Shown piece after piece: positions 1-10,004 of a stretch of 19,165 nucleotides of DNA (its first letter is position 1; every line of letters starts with the position of its first letter). This DNA comes from Burkholderiales bacterium. Its GTDB lineage: Bacteria; Pseudomonadota; Gammaproteobacteria; Burkholderiales; Burkholderiaceae. Under the pieces are notes generated by a model. That model saw only the letters and a list, made by a program, of their open reading frames with translations, had not been told where the DNA came from and ran no database searches. Location of the stretch: the NCBI GenBank assembly GCA_947371645.1, contig CANBQJ010000050.1:1-19165 (forward strand). Direction: 5' to 3'. The position numbers and the translations under genes are program-made.

Positions 1-309
1 CACGAGAGAGCCCCTTTCAAAGTACAAAGTAACCATGTGGAGCTTCAACCCATCCGGACCCATTCCATTGACGGTGCCGCTACCAGACACAGACCGAACC
101 ATTATCCGTGAAGCAGCCACAATGGGCTAGCGTTTTCAACCCTTATATGCGCGAGTCTGTCAACCGTCAGGCTCGGGTGTTGTCGGAAGGCTTCACCGAT
201 TGCTACGGGCTTGCCCCTATCATCGGCCCGAATTTACCCCCACAGGCGCCCTGGCGTGACACCACCCGAACGGGTTGTGTTCGCCCCTGCCTATTGCATG
301 GAAAACCGC
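1..309. other. Left-edge region without a supported gene
   Basis: No convincing coding sequence is visible on either strand. A 71-codon open frame at 108-323 resembles no family I know and overlaps the next gene in another frame. Reading leftwards on the minus strand, GAAAGGGG (18 to 11) stands seven bases before a GTG at 3-1. A divergent gene could therefore begin at the very edge, but one codon is not evidence. A minus-strand TTGACA at 163-158 has no matching -10 at normal spacing. The stretch probably holds the promoter of the membrane protein that follows and perhaps of a divergent neighbour. Confidence 0.4.
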
Positions 310-1311
310 ATGTCTCCCGCTGAAGACCGCTTGCCCATCCCCCGATTCGACTGGTGGCGGGCCCTGGTTCGGGTGCTTTCCAGCATCGAGGCGGTGCGCG
401 ATGGCCGGGCCCTGTACGTGATGCTGGCGGCCGTCACCGGCGCCGGCCTGGCCTTGGGCGTGGCCCAGGCTTCGGTGGCGCGGGGTGAGCCCCGCTGGGC
501 GATCGCGCAGGGCGCCCTGGCGCTGTTCATCGCCTTTTACGGGGCCAACGCCGCCGGGCTCATCCTGATGGACCGAGCCTTGGGCCGCCCCAGCCGCGAC
601 GTCTTTGACGCCATGGAAGATGCGCTGGGCATCGGCCACCGGGTTTTGCTGTGCCTGGGCGCCATGCTCGCCCTCTTGCTGGCGGTGGGCGCTGCCCTGC
701 TGGGCCTGTACGCACTGTGTGGCCTGCCCAAGGTGGGCCATTGGCTGTTCGTGGTGGTGGTGCCCGCCACCGTCATCATCATTGGCCTGAGCCTGATGGC
801 CATGGCTGCCATCGTGGCGCCGCTCACGGGCCCCACCGTCTGGGCGGGGGCTTCGGCCTGGGCCAGCATCCGCACCTTGCTGCGCCTGATGCGCCAGCGC
901 CTGCTGCAGGCGGCGGTGTTGTCGGCAGGTTTGAGCCTGGCCACCGCGGCGGTGGGCCTGGCCTGTTCGCTGTTCGTGTGGGTGGGCGGCTGGGTCATGG
1001 CCCAGGCCTCGGTCTATATGCTGGGTGTGGACGTGCAGCCCGAGGTGCTGATGGCCGGGCTGTTTGGCTATGGCCTGCACAACATCAGCGCGGCAGGCAT
1101 CCCGCCGGAGGCCGTGCCCTACATCACGGCCGCCACGATCGGCGGCGGCGTGGTGTTCGCGCTGGCCCTGGTCATGCCCACGGTGGTGTACCTGCGGGGG
1201 GTGTGCGAGATCTACCTGGCGCTGATGGCCGCCGACGAGGTGGAGGCCGGTTTGCTGCCGTCTGCTGCCCGGTCCACGGACCTGATGGTGCCCCTGGAGC
1301 CCCGGGCGTGA
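310..1311 (+). CDS. Polytopic inner-membrane protein of unknown function
   Basis: I do not recognise the family. The 333-residue product is strongly hydrophobic, with about six likely membrane segments near residues 36-55, 66-88, 111-137, 145-170, 200-230 and 275-300. A short soluble N-terminus and a hydrophilic C-terminal tail flank them. There is no signal peptide or catalytic motif that I can name. I chose the ATG at 310 because GGAAAA lies about seven bases upstream of it. An ATG at 298 gives four more residues but has no ribosome binding site. Its stop overlaps the GTG start of the YchJ-type gene in GTGA, so the two are probably translationally coupled. The function could be transport or membrane integrity; nothing in the sequence decides. 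Confidence 0.75.
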   Translation: MSPAEDRLPIPRFDWWRALVRVLSSIEAVRDGRALYVMLAAVTGAGLALGVAQASVARGEPRWAIAQGALALFIAFYGANAAGLILMDRALGRPSRDVFDAMEDALGIGHRVLLCLGAMLALLLAVGAALLGLYALCGLPKVGHWLFVVVVPATVIIIGLSLMAMAAIVAPLTGPTVWAGASAWASIRTLLRLMRQRLLQAAVLSAGLSLATAAVGLACSLFVWVGGWVMAQASVYMLGVDVQPEVLMAGLFGYGLHNISAAGIPPEAVPYITAATIGGGVVFALALVMPTVVYLRGVCEIYLALMAADEVEAGLLPSAARSTDLMVPLEPRA

Positions 1312-1817
1312 ACGGGGCTTGCCCTTGTGGCGGCGCGCAGACCCATCCGGCAGGACGCGCACCGGTGGCAGCACCGGCTTTGGCGGCTTGCTGTGGTCGC
1401 TACTTCCTGGGCCTGGGTGACCTGGGCCGCTTGGGTGAGGGTGCGGTGCCTGCCCTGGTCGCGCCCACACCCGAAGCCCTGATGCGGTCCCGCTACAGCG
1501 CCTTTGTGCTGGACCTTCGGCCCCACCTGATGGCCACCTGGCACCCGGACGTGCGGCCGGCCGCCATCGAGCCCCCCGAGGCGGGTTTGAAGTGGTTGGG
1601 GCTGACGGTGTCGCAGGCGGCCGCACACCCGCTGGCGCAGGGCGCCTTGCCACCTGCCTGGGCCGCCAGCCTGTCGGGTCCGCCGCTGCAGGCCTGGGGC
1701 GAGGTGCGCTTTGTCGCGCGCTACAAAGTGGGCGGTCGGGCCCACCGCCTGGCCGAACACAGCGGCTTCGTGCAGCAAGGCGGCCATTGGCTGTACGTGT
1801 GCGCCCTGCCCAAATGA
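1308..1817 (+). CDS. YchJ / UPF0225 family protein
   Basis: The 169-residue product carries the family's signature: an N-terminal CPCG (Cys5, Cys7), a following Cys-Cys pair (28-29), then PEALMRSRYSAFV and TWHP. The later FVARYKVGG and aromatic WLYV strand fit the NTF2-like body. The CPCG...CC arrangement is the SEC-C type zinc knuckle. Two departures are visible. The knuckle is stretched, with 20 residues between Cys7 and Cys28. The second, C-terminal SEC-C motif known from E. coli YchJ is absent. The start is the GTG at 1308, which overlaps the previous stop; GGAG at 1296-1299 is a well-spaced ribosome binding site. The biochemical role of YchJ proteins is not established. Family assignment is confident. 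Confidence 0.88.
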   Translation: MNGACPCGGAQTHPAGRAPVAAPALAACCGRYFLGLGDLGRLGEGAVPALVAPTPEALMRSRYSAFVLDLRPHLMATWHPDVRPAAIEPPEAGLKWLGLTVSQAAAHPLAQGALPPAWAASLSGPPLQAWGEVRFVARYKVGGRAHRLAEHSGFVQQGGHWLYVCALPK

Positions 1818-1854
1818 AGGCAGGACACCCCGGGTTCACAAGGGCAGACGCCGA

Positions 1855-1883
1855 TTGACCTGTCGCAAACGCCGGCGAAAATT
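1855..1883 (+). promoter_or_regulatory. Candidate sigma-70 promoter for the hydroxylase gene
   Basis: TTGACC at 1855-1860 and AAAATT at 1878-1883 are separated by exactly 17 bases, about 130 bases before the hydroxylase start. The -35 is good, but the -10 matches only three of six positions. It lies in the only sizeable gap (about 195 bases) between the YchJ-type gene and the hydroxylase. Confidence 0.25.
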
Positions 1884-2013
1884 GCGTGGCTCGGGGCCCT
1901 CATGCGTGGGGTTGAACGCCCGCCGAAAGGGCTTCCCCGGGCGACAAGAACAAGGCGGGGATCTATCGTTGCGGCTCGACGGGCGGTCGTGCCGCCAGAC
2001 ACCATGTGAGACC

Positions 2014-3045
<1,032 letters not shown>

Positions 3046-3065
3046 GCAGGGCTGGAAACGACAAG

Positions 3066-3092
3066 GCCGTTGCGCTGCAACGGCTTTTTTTT
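3066..3092 (+). terminator. Rho-independent terminator of the hydroxylase unit
   Basis: An eight-base perfect stem (GCCGTTGC at 3066-3073 with GCAACGGC at 3077-3084) closes a three-base loop and runs straight into eight T residues (3085-3092). It lies 20 bases past the hydroxylase stop. The minus-strand side has no comparable T tract, so it acts mainly on plus-strand transcription, and it separates this unit from the convergent PEP-CTERM gene. Confidence 0.93.
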
Positions 3093-3121
3093 GCGCGCGC
3101 TTGCCGCGCAGGCGCCGGGGT

Positions 3122-3733
3122 TCAGGCCTGGGCGCGGCGGCGCACGGCGGCCAGCCCCACCAGGCCGATGCCCATCAGGGCCCAAGTGCCAGGCTCAGGG
3201 ATGGCCTGCAGGGTGCCCACCTTGATGCCGGGTTCATGGAAGGCCATGGCGCTGTCCACGATCTGCAGCGTGCCGTTGGCTTGAACCTGCAAATGGGCCC
3301 AGCCATAGATGGTGCGCGTGGTGGCTGCGGTGGCCCAGCTGAACTCAGGGTCGGTGACGTTGATGGTGGCGGTGCCCAGGTAGAAGTCTTTGGTGACAAA
3401 GAGGCCTGACGCCACGCTGTTGGCGAAAGTGCCTTGCTTCTTCAGATCGGCCAGGGTGCTGCCTGAGATGACCTGTCCTGGCGTGACCACGAAGAAGTCG
3501 GCTGGCGCGCCCAGTGTGGGCGAGCCGAAGGTCAGCGTGCCGGCCAGGGCGTCATAGGTGGTCTGGACGCTGTAGAAGCCGCCGGCACCGGACGGGCTTT
3601 GCTGAACCGTCAAGCGGTTGACACCGGAGGTGTCGAGCCCGTAGCTCCACCCACCGGTTTGCACCACCGCCTGCGCGGCCATGCTGGAGACGAGGAAGGC
3701 CGCGGCGGCGGCCAGGCGTGCGTGTGCTGTCAT
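3122..3733 (-). CDS. PEP-CTERM sorting domain protein
   Basis: The 203-residue product has a signal peptide (residues 1-22, ending AAQA). An extracellular-type, Ser/Thr/Gly-rich body follows, then a classic PEP-CTERM tail: PEP at 179-181, a hydrophobic helix (about 183-196) and a basic RRR at 198-200. Such tails are recognised and cut by an exosortase (EpsH/XrtA type) and occur in exopolysaccharide-producing bacteria. No exosortase lies in the window, so one is expected elsewhere. I chose the ATG at 3733 because AGGGA sits six bases upstream of it; the same AGGGA abuts the alternative ATG at 3739 too closely. The body, especially DFYLG, TIYGWAH and IVDSAMAF, is related to the secreted protein at 4153-4722. 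The specific function is unknown. Confidence 0.92.
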   Translation of the reverse strand: MTAHARLAAAAAFLVSSMAAQAVVQTGGWSYGLDTSGVNRLTVQQSPSGAGGFYSVQTTYDALAGTLTFGSPTLGAPADFFVVTPGQVISGSTLADLKKQGTFANSVASGLFVTKDFYLGTATINVTDPEFSWATAATTRTIYGWAHLQVQANGTLQIVDSAMAFHEPGIKVGTLQAIPEPGTWALMGIGLVGLAAVRRRAQA

Positions 3734-3848
3734 GTTCATTCCCTGTTTTGATGTTGTGAGGTGCGGCGGCGGTGGTGCTTGCCCACCTGCTGCCGTGCCA
3801 GCCCATTGTGAGGCCGATTCCACGGAGCGGGATCGGGGGTCTCTCGGG

Positions 3849-4115
3849 TCAGGGGGGCGAATGGGGGCTCGTCACCGCTTCCAGATGGCCCAACCAGCGC
3901 ATGGCCTGCTCCCGGTTGTCGCCGCACATCTGGGCCGACGGCTGCAGCGAGCCGCACACCGCGGGTCGCTCAGGCTGGCCAAACAGCTTGCAGCGCAGCA
4001 CCTCATCGAGGTGGGGGCAGGGCACCCCGGCCGGCTTGCCCCGGGGCAGGCCGGGCATGGGTGAGCTGATGGAGGGAGCGATGCAGCAGGCGGCGCAGCC
4101 GGGGCGACAGTTCAT
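3849..4115 (-). CDS. YkgJ-type cysteine cluster protein (putative Zn/Fe chelator)
   Basis: This short 88-residue protein has eight cysteines: C3, C7, C10, C11, C33, C42, C54 and C64. They sit in the pattern CRPGCAACC ... PCPHLDE ... RCKLFG ... PAVC ... MCG. The pattern matches the YkgJ/UPF0153 family, annotated as zinc- or iron-chelating. The conserved phrases [18 protein letters not shown] and a C-terminal W-L-x-x-L-E support this. It has no signal peptide and is presumably cytoplasmic. It begins 37 bases after the stop of the secreted protein upstream (4153-4722) on the same strand and may share its transcript. The cofactor and partners are not established for the family. Confidence 0.88.
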   Translation of the reverse strand: MNCRPGCAACCIAPSISSPMPGLPRGKPAGVPCPHLDEVLRCKLFGQPERPAVCGSLQPSAQMCGDNREQAMRWLGHLEAVTSPHSPP

Positions 4116-4152
4116 GGGCAGGATGCTGCCACGTCTGGTGCGCGGCGGGGCC

Positions 4153-4722
4153 TCAAGGTGCCGGCACGGCGCTCAGCCGGGTGCCAGCCAGGATCCCTTG
4201 CTCGCCATAGGCCACGGCGCTGTCGAGCAGCTTGAAGCGCCCCCAGATGTCCTTGCGGATGTGCACCCAGCCGAAGATGGTGTAGTCCGCGTAGGTCTTG
4301 CGGGTGAGGCCGGCGAGGTAGAAGTCGTTGCCGACCTTGAGCGGGCTCTGCTTCTGGAGCGCCACCTTCGGGTTGTAGCCCAGCTGGACCGGTTTGGCAC
4401 CCGAGCCTGGGGCCAGCATCTGGGCGCTGATGAGTTCTCCGGGTTTCACCAGGAACCACAGCGAACCCTCGTCGGTGTTGAAGGTGGTTTCTTTGATGTA
4501 GCCCTGTTCGTGGATGAACCACACGCCGGTGTAGTCGCCCTCGGGGGTCTGGTCGATGTACAGCGCCAGGTTGCCGCCAACGTTTTGTGGGTTGGACGGG
4601 CTGGTGTTGCCGCCGCGGATGTGGCCATCCAGGACCACCGCGTGAGCGGCCAGGGCGGCACAGGCAAGGGTGGAGGCGAGGGCGAGCAGGCGGGCGGAAC
4701 GCCGGAGGGCGAGCTGGTTCAT
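4153..4722 (-). CDS. Secreted protein related to the PEP-CTERM protein, without the sorting tail
   Basis: The 189-residue product has a signal peptide (about residues 1-28, ending AAHA) and a body alignable with the protein at 3122-3733. Compare [11 protein letters not shown] with [20 protein letters not shown] with [17 protein letters not shown] with TIYGWAHL, and [13 protein letters not shown] with IVDSAMAFHEPGI. The relative continues AIPEPGTWALMG, but this one ends AVPAP and stops. It thus lacks the glutamate of PEP, the membrane helix and the basic end. I see no tail in the other frames just downstream, so a simple recent frameshift is unlikely. The start at 4722 is well supported by AGGAG six bases upstream. 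It is presumably exported and released rather than exosortase-processed. Function unknown. Confidence 0.88.
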   Translation of the reverse strand: MNQLALRRSARLLALASTLACAALAAHAVVLDGHIRGGNTSPSNPQNVGGNLALYIDQTPEGDYTGVWFIHEQGYIKETTFNTDEGSLWFLVKPGELISAQMLAPGSGAKPVQLGYNPKVALQKQSPLKVGNDFYLAGLTRKTYADYTIFGWVHIRKDIWGRFKLLDSAVAYGEQGILAGTRLSAVPAP

Positions 4723-4860
4723 GGAGGGCTCCTGTTTGTGTGGTGTGTGGTGCACCGTCGAGGGTGCGGGGACGATTCTGAGCGGCCCAGCGGCAGCCCC
4801 GGATGGCGGACAACCCTCGTTCTGGCGTGGCGTGATCCCCACGCGGGAGGCCCTTCTCGA

Positions 4861-4866
4861 TAGAAT
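4861..4866 (+). promoter_or_regulatory. Candidate -10 element for mnmG
   Basis: TAGAAT, in the context GATAGAATG, lies about 30 bases before the mnmG ATG and would give a leader of roughly 24 bases. No clear -35 is present at 16-18 bases upstream, where the DNA is GC-rich and partly forms a GCGTGG/CCACGC inverted repeat (4825-4844). Confidence 0.35.
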
Positions 4867-4896
4867 GCCGGGTTGCACAAAAAAGTGGCAGAGCGA

Positions 4897-6999
<2,103 letters not shown>

Positions 7000-7131
7000 G
7001 GCGTGGCCGGCGGTGCGTGCCAATTTCGGCCCTTGCCGCCACGCACGCCGCGCCCACGCTGCGCCACATCGTGCCCTTCTTGCGGCGCCCGTTGAGGTCC
7101 ACACCGCCTCGGCCGGCAGTCAGCCAGCCAC

Positions 7132-7137
7132 TACACT
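7132..7137 (+). promoter_or_regulatory. Candidate -10 element abutting the rsmG start
   Basis: TACACT lies eight bases before the rsmG ATG at 7146. If used, transcription would begin at or next to the start codon, giving a leaderless message. That would fit the absence of a ribosome binding site here. There is no recognisable -35. It is a weak call made mainly because parA and parB show the same geometry. Confidence 0.25.
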
Positions 7138-7145
7138 CCACCCCC

Positions 7146-7940
7146 ATGACGCAGAAGCCCGCCGCCCGCCGCCCCGGCCCCACCACCTCAAGCCAGCCTG
7201 TGAGCCGCCCCAAAGCCCAGGGTGGACCCGGTGGCTCCCGCCCCGTGCATTGGGCGCCTGAGGCCTGGCAGGCGGGTGTGGCCGACGTCCTGGCGCGGCT
7301 GCGTGCCTCTGCCTTGGCGCTGAACCTGAGCGATGAGCTGGTGCCGCCCCTGGCCCGCTACATGGGGCTGCTGGCCCACTGGAACGCGACCTTCAACCTC
7401 ACCTCGCTGCGTGACCCGCAGGACATGCTCAGCCACCACCTGATGGACTGCCTGGCCATCTTGCCCGCTTTGCAGCGCCATGTGGCCGGCCTGGGGCAGG
7501 ACCGGCCCGTTCGCCTGCTGGACGTGGGCAGTGGCGGTGGTTTGCCCGGCGTGGTGCTGGCCATCTGCTTGCCGGGCCTGCAGGTCAGTTGCGTGGACAC
7601 GGTTGGCAAGAAGGCGGCGTTCATTCGCCAGGTGGCGGCCGAACTCAAGCTGCCCCGCCTCAAAGGCGAGCACGCCCGGGTGGAGGCCATGGCCGGCGAG
7701 TTCGACATCGTGACTTGCCGCGCCTTCGCCGCGCTGCCCGACTTCGTCACCTGGACACGTGCGCGCCTTGCCCCTGGCGGCATCTGGCTGGCCATGAAGG
7801 GCAAGCGGCCCGATGATGAAATCGCTGCATTGCCGGCTGACGTCGACGTGTTTCACGTGGAACACATCGAGGTGCCAGGACTGGATGCCGAGCGATGCCT
7901 GATCTGGATGCGGCCCCGCGGGCCTGGGCCTGTGGCGTGA
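7146..7940 (+). CDS. rsmG: 16S rRNA (guanine-527 N7) methyltransferase RsmG
   Basis: RsmG (GidB) methylates N7 of G527 in 16S rRNA using S-adenosylmethionine. The SAM-binding motif LLDVGSGGGLPG is at residues 124-135. It is preceded by the family's WNATFNLTS (79-87) and HHLMDCLAIL blocks, and followed by a VDTVGKKAAFIRQ block and CRAFA. The predicted protein is 264 residues against about 207 in E. coli; the excess is a Pro/Arg/Ser-rich N-terminus of about 40 residues. The true start could therefore lie further in, but the ATG at 7146 is the plausible one I see. It follows mnmG by 146 bases. A near-perfect parS site overlaps codons 235-240. Confidence 0.95.
   Translation: MTQKPAARRPGPTTSSQPVSRPKAQGGPGGSRPVHWAPEAWQAGVADVLARLRASALALNLSDELVPPLARYMGLLAHWNATFNLTSLRDPQDMLSHHLMDCLAILPALQRHVAGLGQDRPVRLLDVGSGGGLPGVVLAICLPGLQVSCVDTVGKKAAFIRQVAAELKLPRLKGEHARVEAMAGEFDIVTCRAFAALPDFVTWTRARLAPGGIWLAMKGKRPDDEIAALPADVDVFHVEHIEVPGLDAERCLIWMRPRGPGPVA
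7849..7864. promoter_or_regulatory. parS-like site (one mismatch) inside rsmG
   Basis: TGTTTCACGTGGAACA differs from parS consensus only at position 12 (G for A). It encodes part of Val-Phe-His-Val-Glu-His in RsmG. Restoring the consensus base would turn Glu239 into Lys, so the mismatch may reflect protein constraint. It lies 1,480 bases from the perfect site. ParB commonly tolerates a single mismatch, so function is likely. Confidence 0.85.
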
Positions 7941-7943
7941 TCA

Positions 7944-8015
7944 CATCATCGTGCGGCGTAATTGGCTCGCCTTGAGCGCAGCAGGGTGACCGCCGACCCT
8001 GCAAGGGCGATGATG
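7944..8015 (+). other. Nested inverted repeats between rsmG and the basic exported protein gene
   Basis: CATCATCG (7944-7951) pairs perfectly with CGATGATG (8008-8015). Inside it GCAGGGT (7981-7987) pairs with ACCCTGC (7996-8002). Together they could fold the leader into a long-range stem around a hairpin. No T tract follows, so this is not a standard terminator. It may act as an attenuator or mRNA-stabilising structure, or be chance. Confidence 0.35.
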
Positions 8016-8057
8016 CGAACACCCTTGCGACCCGGTCTGCAAGGGCAGGAGACCGCC

Positions 8058-9095
8058 ATGCCCACACGCTCACCCCGCTGCACACCTTCCGCCTCTGGCA
8101 CCCCGCCCGTTACTCGGCACGCCCTGTGTGCCTTGGCCTTGTGCTGGGCCCTGGCACCCGCGGCCAGCCCCGCCCAGGGCAGCCGCACGCCGGGCCAGAC
8201 GGGGCGCCCCGCCCCTGTGACGGGGCAGGTGGAGGTGGAGCGCGTTGCCTCACCCGCGGCCAGCTTGTCGGGCGCACGCGAGGTGCCGGCGCCCAAGGAC
8301 TGGCAAGACCTGCCACCCAGTGCTGCCGCGCCTGCACCCCTGGCTTCGTCGCGCGACACCCGTGGCCTGATGCCGGCTTCCACCACCGCAGCGACACCAC
8401 CAACGACGACCTCAACGACACCCACGGCGGCCGGCCTCGCCCCCGCCGCCGCGCCGGCCCAGCCGGCGGCCCCCGAGGCGATGCCGGCCACCCGCCGGCA
8501 GCGAGCCCCGGTGGCAACCGGGGCCGATGCGGTGGCGCCAGTCAAGCCGGGGCGCCATGCCCAAGCGGCCGTGAACGCCGCCGCCACAGGCAAGTCCAAG
8601 CACCCAGGCAAGGCTGGCCACGCCATGCCTGCCACGGCCCACGCCGCCAAGCCCTCCTCGGCCAGCGCATCCAGCCACGCCAAAGCGGGGCAGGGCGCGT
8701 CCCCGGGCAAGCACCGCAAGGCAAGCCAGGCGGCGTCGCCCACCAAGCCGGCTGTCGCGGCCCGCCATAAGCCAGCCGTGGCCGAGGCCAAAATGGGCGT
8801 TCCCCATGCTGCCTCTGCTTCGCATGGCAAAAACGGAGCCAAAGACACGAGCAGGAAGGCGGGGCCCCACGCGGCCAAAGCGGCCCATGCGGCCGCCGCG
8901 CCCAGCGTGCGCAAGCAACACGGCAAGGCGGCGGCGCAGGCCCAGCACCAGGCGGGCCACACCGCTGAACACGCGCCCATGTCCAAAGCGCCCCGCAGCC
9001 CAAGCCACGCCAAGGCCCATCCCAAAGCCGCGCCCGCGCACCCCGCCACGGTCACCCCATCGCCCAAGCCGGTCCACCGGGCCGCCACCACCTGA
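8058..9095 (+). CDS. Putative exported Ala/His/Lys/Pro-rich low-complexity protein
   Basis: I do not recognise a family. The 345-residue product has an N-terminal region with a hydrophobic core (HALCALALCWALAPAASPA) that looks like a signal peptide, cleaved after about residue 38. A short Pro/Ala/Thr-rich stretch follows. From about residue 160 to the end it is almost only Ala, His, Lys, Pro, Ser and Gly, with very few acidic residues and many HAK, HAA and KPA units. Such tails resemble histone H1-like or AlgP-like basic tails, but those proteins are cytoplasmic. The ATG at 8058 has AGGAG six bases upstream, which supports real translation. It sits between rsmG and parA. Possible roles are polyanion, metal or envelope binding; all are inference. 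Confidence 0.7.
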   Translation: MPTRSPRCTPSASGTPPVTRHALCALALCWALAPAASPAQGSRTPGQTGRPAPVTGQVEVERVASPAASLSGAREVPAPKDWQDLPPSAAAPAPLASSRDTRGLMPASTTAATPPTTTSTTPTAAGLAPAAAPAQPAAPEAMPATRRQRAPVATGADAVAPVKPGRHAQAAVNAAATGKSKHPGKAGHAMPATAHAAKPSSASASSHAKAGQGASPGKHRKASQAASPTKPAVAARHKPAVAEAKMGVPHAASASHGKNGAKDTSRKAGPHAAKAAHAAAAPSVRKQHGKAAAQAQHQAGHTAEHAPMSKAPRSPSHAKAHPKAAPAHPATVTPSPKPVHRAATT

Positions 9096-9167
9096 TCGCC
9101 AGCTGGCGGCAGCGCAATTCGGCTGCTTCGCGGCACGGCCGGTGGCGGTCCGGCCTCCGCCCCATGG

Positions 9168-9173
9168 ATAATC
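9168..9173 (+). promoter_or_regulatory. Candidate -10 element abutting the parA start
   Basis: GATAAT lies five bases before the preferred parA ATG (9179), with no ribosome binding site between. A start site six to eight bases downstream would fall on the ATG. The same arrangement (GACAAT, eight bases before the ATG) is found at parB. No -35 is evident. Confidence 0.3.
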
Positions 9174-9178
9174 TCGCC

Positions 9179-9991
9179 ATGCCCCACATCTTCTGCATCG
9201 CGAACCAAAAGGGCGGGGTCGGCAAGACGACCACCACAGTCAACCTGGCGGCGGGCCTGGCCAAAGTCGGCCAGCGCACCCTCATCGTCGACCTGGACCC
9301 CCAAGGCAATGCCACCATGGGCTCGGGCGTGGACAAGCGCGTGCTCACCCACAGCGTCTATGACGTGCTGCTGGAAGACGTGGGCATCGCCGAGGCGCGC
9401 ATCCGCAGCGAGAAGGCCGGCTACGACGTGCTGGGCGCCAACCGCGAACTGGCGGGCGCCGAAATCGAGCTCGTCAACCTGGAGCGCCGCGACCGCCGCC
9501 TGAAAACCGCCATCGAGGCCGTGGCCAGCGAGTACGACTTCGTCATCATCGACTGCCCGCCCTCGCTGAGCCTGCTCACGCTCAACGGCCTGACCTGCGC
9601 CCACGGCGTCATCGTGCCCATGCAGTGCGAGTACTTCGCCCTCGAGGGCCTGACCGACCTGGTCAACACCGTCAAGCAGGTGCACGCCAACCTCAACCGC
9701 GACCTGCAGCTCATTGGCCTGCTGCGCGTCATGTTTGACCCGCGCATCACCTTGCAGCAGCAGGTCAGCGACCAGCTCAAGGAGCACTTTGGCGAGAAGG
9801 TGTTCGACACCGTCATTCCGCGCAATGTGCGACTGGCCGAAGCGCCCAGCTACGGCCTGCCAGGCGTGGTCTTTGACCCGTCGTCCAAGGGCGCCCAGGC
9901 CTTCGTGGCCTTTGCCCGCGAGGTGGTGCTGCGGGTGGAGCAGGGCCTCAAGCTCCCCCAGGCAGCCGCCAAGCCAGCCCAGGTGGGCTGA
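9179..9991 (+). CDS. parA: Chromosome partitioning ATPase ParA
   Basis: ParA is the ATPase that binds nucleoid DNA non-specifically and, through ATP hydrolysis stimulated by ParB at parS, drives segregation of the replicated origin. The 270-residue product has the deviant Walker A KGGVGKTT at residues 11-18 and VDLDPQGNATMGSG for the A' region. It also has the Walker B-type strand FVIIDCPPSLSLLTLNGL and the later EYFALEGLTDLVNT block. It lacks the long N-terminal DNA-binding domain of plasmid ParA, as expected for chromosomal Soj-type proteins. I prefer the ATG at 9179 because homologues begin just before IFCIANQKGG; an ATG at 9164 would add five residues. The partner parB is 785 bases downstream, beyond an antisense gene. 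Confidence 0.97.
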   Translation: MPHIFCIANQKGGVGKTTTTVNLAAGLAKVGQRTLIVDLDPQGNATMGSGVDKRVLTHSVYDVLLEDVGIAEARIRSEKAGYDVLGANRELAGAEIELVNLERRDRRLKTAIEAVASEYDFVIIDCPPSLSLLTLNGLTCAHGVIVPMQCEYFALEGLTDLVNTVKQVHANLNRDLQLIGLLRVMFDPRITLQQQVSDQLKEHFGEKVFDTVIPRNVRLAEAPSYGLPGVVFDPSSKGAQAFVAFAREVVLRVEQGLKLPQAAAKPAQVG

Positions 9992-10004
9992 CCGTCTCCG
10001 CGCT

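Noticed and set aside
1..36. Possible divergent gene start on the minus strand at the left edge
   Set aside because: A Shine-Dalgarno-like GAAAGGGG before GTG is suggestive, but too few codons are visible to support a gene.
108..323. 71-codon open frame near the left edge
   Set aside because: No ribosome binding site, no recognisable family, and overlap with the membrane protein start in another frame.
9097..9108. Perfect palindrome CGCCAGCTGGCG just after the basic protein gene as a terminator
   Set aside because: It is only 12 bases with no loop or T tract; chance is likely in GC-rich DNA.
7946..9787. 613-codon open frame on the minus strand across the basic protein gene and parA
   Set aside because: It runs antisense to parA, a certain gene, and its translation is biased low-complexity sequence. 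Long antisense frames are expected in GC-rich DNA.
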